Assembly (NCBI GenBank): GCA_949317995.1 | Contig: OX439044.1 | Span: forward strand, 17,012,641 to 17,076,640 | Direction: 5' to 3' | Source of the DNA: Acholoe squamosa | Lineage: Eukaryota > Annelida > Polychaeta > Phyllodocida > Polynoidae | DNA length: 64,000 nt | Part shown: piece by piece, positions 12,501 to 21,500 of the stretch | Position numbering within the stretch: position 1 is the stretch's first letter | Layout of the letters: each line of letters opens with the position of its first letter | Position numbers and translations under genes: made by a program | The notes under the pieces: generated by a model | What the model was told of the DNA's origin: nothing | Seen by the model: the letters and a program-made list of their open reading frames with translations, nothing else | The model's database searches: none

Positions 12501-15500
12501 CCTTACAGGCAACATGATGTTTTATTAGTAATGCCATACAATAACCCCATACAGGCAACATGATGTTTTATTAGTCATGCCATACGATAACCCCTTACAG
12601 GCAACATGATGTTTTATTAGTCATGCCATACAATAACCCTTTACAGGCAACGGTATTTTATTAGTCATGCCATACAATAACCCTTGACAGGCAACATGAT
12701 GTTTTATTAGTCATGGCATACAATAACCCTTGACAGGCAACATAATGTTTTATTAGTCATGCCATACAATAACCTTTACAGGCATCATGATGCTTTATTA
12801 GTCATGCCATACAATAACCCTTGACAGGCAACATGATGTTTTATTAGTCATGGCATACAATAACCCCATACAGGCAACATGATGTTTTATTGGTCATGCC
12901 ATACAATAACCCTTTACAGGCAACATGATGTTTTATTATTCATGCCATACAATAACCCTTTACAGGCATCATGATGCTTTATTAGTCATGGCATACAATA
13001 ACCCTTTACAGGCAACATGATGTTTTATTAGTCATGCCATACAATAACCCCATACAGGCATCATGATGTTTTATTAGTCATGCCATACGATAACCCCATA
13101 CAGGCAACATGATGTTTTATTGGTCATGTCATACAATAACCCCATACAGGCAACATGATGTTTTATTGGTCATGCCATACAATAACCCTTTACAGGCAAC
13201 TTGATGTTTTATTAGTCATGGCATACAATAAGCCTTTACAGGCAACATAATGTTTTATTAGTCATGCCATACAATAACCTTTACAGGCATCATGATGCTT
13301 TATTAGTCATGCCATACAATAACCCTTTACAGGCAACATGATGTTTTATTGGAACAGGCTCTAGCCTGTTCCATTGCAGTCACATGGGACGTCGATTGCA
13401 CACGGAATCGGACAGTCCAACTTCCCATGAGTCGACCTGTGCTATTGTATCAGTAAATAGCACTAATAGCACTGACTAACTGCTGATAGATGGGCGATTT
13501 ATGTCAGTTTACCACAGCCCAGTGCTTCCCGTCAGGACGCACGGTCAATGCGTCCTGCGTCCGGCTGGGTAAACTGCCATAAATCGACCATCTATCAGCA
13601 GTTAGTCAGTGATAGACTAATTGCTGATAAATTGTGAGTAAATACTGATATATATATTGACTATTTGCTGACAAATTGTGAGTAATTACCGATATATATA
13701 TTGACTAATATCTGACAGATTTTGAGTAATTACTGACATATATGGACTAAGTGTTGTTATATAATGACTAAGTACTGGCAAATATTGACTGATTGCTGAC
13801 AAATAATGAGTAAATACTGTCATATATTGACTATTTGCTGACAAATAGTGAATACTTACTAACATATACCGTAAACTCCCGCGTATAAGACGTGTCCTCT
13901 ACGCCAAACAAATGCCTGGTGCGTCTTATAGGATTTTTTCAAGTTGGGTGTGCGTCTTATACGAGGGGTAATTTTACTATAGAACAGTACTGGATTGACA
14001 AAAATCACCCTTAAAATGTGCGTCTTATACGCGAAAATGCATGTGCTGAGTTTGGGATGCGTCTTATACGCGCAGCGCGTCTTCTACGTGGGAGATTACG
14101 GTAATATTATTAAGTAATTGCTGAAAAATAGTCCATAGATACTGACATATTTTGACTAATTGCTGACAAATTGTGAGTAAATACTGATATATATGTTATA
14201 GAGTGACTAAGTACTGACATATATTGATTAATTACTGACAAATAGTGAGTAATAACTAGTATATATTGACTAATTGCTGATAAATGGTGAGTAATTACTG
14301 ACATATATTGACTAATATCTGACAAATTGTGAGTAGTTACTGACATATGTAGACTAATTACTAACATATATTGACTAAATACTGATAAAATGTAAGTAAC
14401 TACTACCATGCATGACTAATTGGTGACAAATAGTGAACAATTACTAACATATATTAACTAATTGCTGAAAAATAGTCCATAGATACTGACATATTTTTAC
14501 AAATACCAGTCAAGGCAGGATGCACAATTGAATCAATGGCTATTTCTCTGTTATATATTGACTATTTGCTGACAGATTGTGAGTAAATACTGACATGTAT
14601 TGATAACTGCTGTTTTAGAGTGACTAAGTACTGAGTGAGTGAGTAATAGATGTTTAAGTACTTTAACGCCACTTTGACAGCTAAGGTCATATTCATGGCG
14701 AGAACGACATTACACAATTTCACAGAGGAATGTGTCAGTGCCCGTGCATATGTGCACCACACACATCCTGAGGGGATGGGAAAGATGAGAAGTAGACCCT
14801 TTTAAGTGGGCTAGGGAAGCCCACTAAGTACTGACATATATTGACTAATTGCTGACAAATTGTGAGTAAATACTGATATATATGTTATAGAGTGACTAAG
14901 TACTGACATATATTGAATAATTACTGACAAATAGTGAGTAATAACTAATATATATTGACTAATTGCTGATAAATGGCGAGTATTTACTGACATATATTGA
15001 CTAATATCTGACAAATTGTGAGTAGTTACTGACATAGGTAGACTAAGTGTTGTTATGAAATTAGGCGAAATAAAATTTTGGACTGGGATAAACTTTTGTC
15101 AAAACCCCAAATAGATGGTCGATTTATGGCAGTTTACCCAGCCGGACGCAGGACGCATTGACCGTGCGTCCCCGTCTTTAATTGGCTGACCGAGTGGCGT
15201 GATCCGTCACCCTCATGCATACTCGCCATTTGATTGGCTGTTGGTAGTGGCCTGATCCAGTTTTTTCGCGCCAAAAGCCACGTGTTCGCTGGTACCGCTG
15301 GTACTGCTGCAGTAGCTGCAGCACCAGCAAAAGTGTTTACAGCGTCCTCGTCTTTAATTGGCTGACGGAGTGGCGTGATCCGTCACCCTCATGCATACTC
15401 GCCATTTGATTGGCTGTTGGTAGTGGCCTGACCCAGTTTCTTCGCGCCAGAAAGCCACGTGTTCGCTGATGCATTCGTAAACCCTTCTGTATGGACAGCA

Positions 15501-18500
15501 TGTTAGCCATCTCATATGAGCGAGTAATTCAATTTTCCGGTATCCTGCGATAAAAACTGATGAGTTGTGACAATAAAACATTATATCTGTGACAATTATG
15601 CAGTATTTCATTCATTTTGTCGCATATTCGACGAGTAGTAGACCGCCAGGCTTTCAGGTGTTTACGAACACAGCCAGAAGCCACTTCGCTGGTACCGCTG
15701 CAGGACCGCGGTACCAGCGAAAATGTTGTTGTTGCCGATGTCAGTGTTTTTGGCCTAAATGTGTTGTTATTTGAACGGAAACTTGCTTTATTGTCGCAGT
15801 ACACATGGATCATTATCACAACTCGTCCTTGTTTGCCGCATGGTGCCGAGAAATTGCAGGAAATTGTTCGATTTGAACAAATCATGACACCGCCTGCTGC
15901 GCGGCCCCATTGGTGGTCCGATATTGGTGGTCCGAGAACAGGTCTGTATCATTCTTTCATGAATACCCTCAAAACATCGCTGTAGAGGCCAAAAATGCTG
16001 GGGAAAGGCCAAAATGGCCTGAAGACAGAGAGACATCGTTGGGCGATAATAGGGTTCCGAGAGAAAAACGATTTTCCAGAGGAGTCCATAGCTGTTTGAA
16101 TTTTTTTCCTACGACGATTTGGTGGAAAGTTATGGCCATTTTTGTGATGTCATAGCTTTAAAACATTGATAACTTTGTTCCCATTGTGCAGATCTGAAAA
16201 TAAAGACCGCCATGACGTTCGCCAGCTCGAGCTACCCTTTATCTATAGGTCACACTATGGGAAACTCCTATTATTAAGGGAGATACAATTTATTTTGTAA
16301 AACTGCCAGTTCTTGGACCTCTCTGCCAGTGGCTGGACTGGCGTCTGCCCCCACGTCCCAAAAAAGCTTGTATTTCGATCCATTCCTTCCTCAAACCTGC
16401 CCTTTTTCGCCGGTGACACTTAAAACAGATAGGTTTTGGCTGGAGGTAGGGCACAGGTGGACCAGCTCAGGCTGAAAAGGCTGCAAGTCAAAAAAATTAT
16501 TTTGCTTATTCTTTTCTGAAACAAATTTTTTAGGGGGGCATGTCCTTTAGGGGGACGAAAGACCCCAGATTGATACCAAACATTCCATATCCGCGCATAT
16601 TATTTGCATAATTAGCATAATTATGCAGTATCTTGGTACTGTTCAATATAATATAGATATGTTTCATTGGTCTCTTATAGAATTCATTTGCTTGCAAGTA
16701 TAAACTACTGACTGCACCTAGTGACTAGTGGAATCTGAACAGTAGAAAAGAAAGACCCCTCCTCTACCTTTGTATAGCATCAAACAAGTTGTTCAATGGA
16801 GGCAGCCATTGCTTGATCACATGCTTAAACCTTTTAGATCCAAATGCTAGTTACCAGTGCATTATCACTGTTGATAAGCTTTACACATCAATACCTGCAC
16901 CCACCCAGGGCACATGTCCTGTTTGCACTGAATGGATGTCTTTCCATTTCTCCATTCTCTGGTGTTTGATTGAAAATGTTGACGTCATTCTGTGTTTTAT
17001 TTTGTGTTTTAATCTGTGTTTTTATGGTACATATATTGAGTTTAAGGCTATAACAGGTTAGTGTTAGTGCTACGGTGTGATAGTAATTACTCACTATTTG
17101 TCAGCGGTTAATCAATATATGTTAGTAATTACTCACTATTTGTTAGCAATTAGTCAATACATGTCAGTATTTACTCACAATCTGTCAGCAATTAGTCAAT
17201 ATACATCAGTACTTAGTCACTCAATATCAGCAATTATCAATACATGTCAGTATTTACTCACAATCTGTCAGCAAATAGTCAATATATAACAGAGAAATAG
17301 CCATTGATTCCTCCTCCTGTGCTCACTATTGACTAATATCTGACAAATTGTGAGTAATTACTGACATATATGGACTAAGTGTTGTTTCATAATGACTAAG
17401 TACTGGCATATATGTCAGTACTTAGTGACTAAATATCAGCAATTAGTCAATATATGTTAGTAATTACTCACTATTTGTCAGCAATTAGTCAATATACATC
17501 AGTACTTAGTCACTTTATATCATCAATTATCAATGCATGTCAGTATTTACTCACAATCTGTCAGCAAATAGTCAATATATAACAGAGAAATAGCCATTGA
17601 TACCTCCTCCTGTGCTCACTATTGACTAATATCTGACAAATTGTGAGTAATTACTGACATATATGGACTAAGTGTTGTTTCATAATGACTAAGTACTGGC
17701 ATATATGTCAGTACTTAGTGACTAAATATCAGCAATTAGTCAATATATGTTAGTAATTACTCACTATTTGTCAGCAATTAGTCAATATACATCAGTACTT
17801 AGTCACTCTATATCATCAATTATCAATGCATGTCAGTATTTACTCACAATCTGTAAGCAAATAGTCAATATATAACAGAGAAATAGCCATTGATTCAATT
17901 GTGCATCCTGCCTTGACTGGTATTTGTCAAGATATGTCAGTATCTATGGACTATTTGTCAGCAATTAGTTAATATATGTTAGTAATTATTCACTATTTGT
18001 CAGCAATTAGTCAATACATGATAGTAGTTACTTACATTTTATCAGTATTTAGTCAATATATGTTAGTAATTGCTCACTATTTGTCAGCAATTAGTCTATA
18101 TATGTTAGTATTTGCTCACTATTTGTCAGCAATTATTCAATATATTAGCAATTAGTCACTATTTGTCAGCAAATAGTCAATATATATCAGTATTTAATCA
18201 CAATTTGTCAGCAATTAGTCAATATATGACAGTATTTACTCACTATTTGTCAGCAATCAGTCAATGTATGACAGTACTTAGTCTTTATATAACAACACTT
18301 AGTCCATATATGTCAGTAATTACTCAAAATTTGTCAGATATTAGTCAATATATGTCAGTAATTACTCGCAATTTGGCAGCAATTAGTCAATATGTCAGTT
18401 TTTACTCACATTTTGTCGGCAATAAGTCAATGTACCGGTGTGTCAGTACTTTGTTATTCCTACACTGTAAAAAATGTGTGTTGAACTTACACTGTCTTGT

Positions 18501-21500
18501 TAAAATGTCAGTGCCTTATCATTATTTGTTGGCAATTAGTCAAAATATATCAGTAATTAGTCACTATTTGTCAGCAAATAGTCATAATATGTCAGTAATA
18601 GTCACTGTTTTTCAGCACTTAGTTAAAACATGTCAGTACTTAGTCACTATTTGTCAGCAATTAGCCAAAATATATCACTACTTAGTCACTATTTGTCAGT
18701 AACTAATCAAAATATGTCAGTAGCTCCATACTATCACTGACCACTTGTCAATTGACAGTTGACATTTGACATTGAAGCCTGTTCCTTAGGACTGAGTCCT
18801 TCACCTGTGACATTTTTGGTCATGCCATACAATAACCCCATACAGGCAACATGATGTTTTATTGGTCATGCCATACAATAACCCTTTACAGGCAACATGA
18901 TGTTTTATTAGTCATGCCATACAATAACCCTTTACAGGCAACATGATGTTTTATTGGTCATGCCATACAATAACCCTTTACAGGCAACATGATGTTTTAT
19001 TAATCATCCCATACAATAACCCCTTACAGGCAATATGATGTTTTATTAATGGCACCATACAATAACCCATTACAGGCAACATAATGTTTTGATAATCATA
19101 CCATACAATAAACCCTTATTATTTGTCAGGAAGTAGTCAATATATGTGTAGAGGCAAGGAGAAAGGGTGCTCCATGCTAAAAGTCAACTTTCCTAAAACA
19201 AAGATGGCCGACACACATGGAAAACAATAAAATTGGGTAGTTGAGGTGTCCCAATGGTCACTAACATCCATCTATAACTTTTTTTTTAAGATCAAAATTG
19301 ACCATATGTGTAGAGGCAAGGAAAAAGGGGGCTCTGTGCTAAAAGTCAACTTTGAAATTCAGATCACTAGCTTCTCAGTGATATATTGGATGATCCTCCT
19401 GTTAGTTTTGGAGGAATGGCTTGCTAAATATGGGTAGGTATGACCATTTCCCGAATGTCAAAAAGCTCCTCTAATTGATCATGAGAAACATTATATAATT
19501 AGCATAATTTATGCTAATAAGCTAAATTAGCATAAATTTTTATTCTTTTGCCCATAACTTTTGATCTAGAAATGGTATTTCCATTCTGTGAGATGTTCCT
19601 TCAAATGGGATTATTGATTTCTCTATTTAGAATGAAAAGCATGTTGCCATGGCAACAGGAATCAACAAAAATGCCTATTTAGGCCCAAAAACATTCTTTT
19701 TACATGCCGTTTTTTGGAACCTTTCCACCCATAATAGGATTTTTTATCAATAATCATTGCAATCTCCATAAAAAAGTACCCTATAGCATTTTTAGTCATA
19801 TTTTTCTTATTCTAGCCCATAGTGGTGCCCCCTGGTGGCTAAATCATGTACAAAATCCCGCAAGAACCCCCATTTCTGCTTGCTGGCTCACATAATTATG
19901 TCAGCACTTACTTAGTATTTGTCAGCAATTAGTCAACATGTGTCAGTACATGTTAGCATAGTACATTCTATATAGCACGTTTAACATAGATGTCACTGTA
20001 AGCCTCAGGCTTTGCCTGTGACCTTAACCATTTTTAAGACCCTTTGGCCTCCAATGAAAAAATGTTTCCTACGCTTCCGTTTTTACATGTATATTGTATT
20101 GGGAATCAATATTGTATGAGATGATTCTATTACAATATTTATTTTTGACTTGACCCTCCAGCACTTTGTACATTCAGTCTGTATTTGCATAGATTTATTA
20201 AAAGCTGCTAAGTTACTATAATGTTCTAACCCTGTAGGTCCCCAGTACCGGCGTATGGCGCGTTCAGAGAGGAGGAAGTTACTCAGAGACCAGTACTTCT
20301 TTGACTGTCAGTGTAAGGCGTGTGAGGAGGGAGAGCTGATAGAACAGCGCAACCAGGTACTGTGTCCTCGTCATAATAATCCCTCAACAGCCACGCAGAA
20401 AGGGCATTCCATGTGGATATTACTCATGGTATCTTTTCTGTGTGCCTGCTTATCTGTTTGTAGATATCAAATATTATTTTGATATTATGTCCTTACTGTA
20501 ATTCCTCCTCATCGTGTTTTAGTTTGCCCAATGTTTTATCGCCTTAGTTCACTTAGTGCAAGAAGGATGTGACTGTATCTCGGTTAACAGGGTAAATGGA
20601 ACCTCAGTGATTGGCCACATTAAAGTATCTGTTAACTTGTTGACCCAACCGCAATTACAATGCAGGGATGTAAGTCTTCAGGATTTCCTGATTTCTGAAA
20701 ATTTTGAATTCCATGTACTTTCCTTATACGAGTGGTAAGGAGGGATGTTTGGTAAAATAGAAGGCTTTTATATCAAGTAAATGTATGGCTTCCTGATCTT
20801 TGCCCATGCCTGACTTACATCCCTGACAATGTTCTTGTACCAAGGATACGATTTGTGCTCTACCTTTAAAGCCTTTTGGGTGATACCCACAGTACTATGA
20901 TAACAAACTCCTCCAGTTCTAAAACTGTAATTTGTCCTGTCTCCCTGGTGTTAGGCCGACACCCACCCTATGAAACATTATCAAGGAAATTGGTTTACAT
21001 GCATACATTAGACTATCCTCATATTCACCCATGTCATAGTAAAAAATGTATGACACATAGATTACCCACTTATATGATATTACAATGGATGTGCAAATAC
21101 TAACCATATTGTAACTGTCTGTGACCAGGCCTTGCTGTAATGCTTGTATTGATATTACAATGAATGTAATCAATATCTTCAAATACTAACAATATTGTAT
21201 TTGTCTTTGACCAGGCCTTGCTGTGTGGAGAGTGTAGTGGGGCGGTGGGGCGGCTACCACAGGCACTGTGCCTGGACTGTGGAGCTGCTCTACACAATGT
21301 GAGTGAGCAGCTCACCCACGTCCACTCAGCCACTGAGCTCTTCAACAAGGGCCTCCAATTCCTTAATGCTGAGCAACTCGCAGGTAAACACTTATTTGTA
21401 ATCTGTCATACACTTCACTATTGCTTTCACCAATTTTCATTTTCTATAGGACAACCCACAGAATATGCCACTTATCCCAACTTTTTCGATAATGTAGACT

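Larger units (their letters stand above)
13351..18815. mobile_element. 5.5-kb foldback-like insertion with satellite arms
   Basis: The block starts with the palindrome 13351-13372 (ggaacaggc/gcctgttcc) directly after ttttatt of the 46-bp array, and the array resumes at about 18816. The left arm (13605-15055) is built of ~42-bp units ttgactaattgctgacaaat/agtgagtaattactgacata; the right arm (17075-18735) is built of the same units in the opposite orientation. The centre (15056-17070) is mostly unique. Tandem-repeat arms in inverted orientation are typical of foldback elements of flies and the TU elements of sea urchin. No transposase was recognised. Confidence 0.65.
9135..20237 (+). other. 11-kb intron made mostly of tandem and inverted repeats
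   Basis: In order: hairpin (9573-9698), MITE-like element (10303-10568), 73-bp array (10882-11678) with a SINE-like insertion, 11/22-bp array (11690-12090), MITE (12117-12353), 46-bp array (12482-13350), foldback block (13351-18815), 46-bp array again (18816-19115), and an AT-rich tail with a short direct repeat (19141-19200 and 19306-19360 share gtgtagaggcaagg). No exon is supported. Confidence 0.8.

Noticed and set aside
12482-13350. CRISPR-like regular array
   Set aside because: Units are contiguous 46-bp tandem repeats without unique spacers and the context is a eukaryotic intron.
15529-15985. Overlapping ORFs on both strands in the foldback centre (possible transposase)
   Set aside because: About 120 codons each, no catalytic motif or domain recognised; kept only as unique sequence in the block.
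18112-18702. 196-codon ORF and similar ORFs at 14110 and 17077
   Set aside because: They are translations of the 42-bp satellite (period divisible by three); composition is repetitive and no domain is present.
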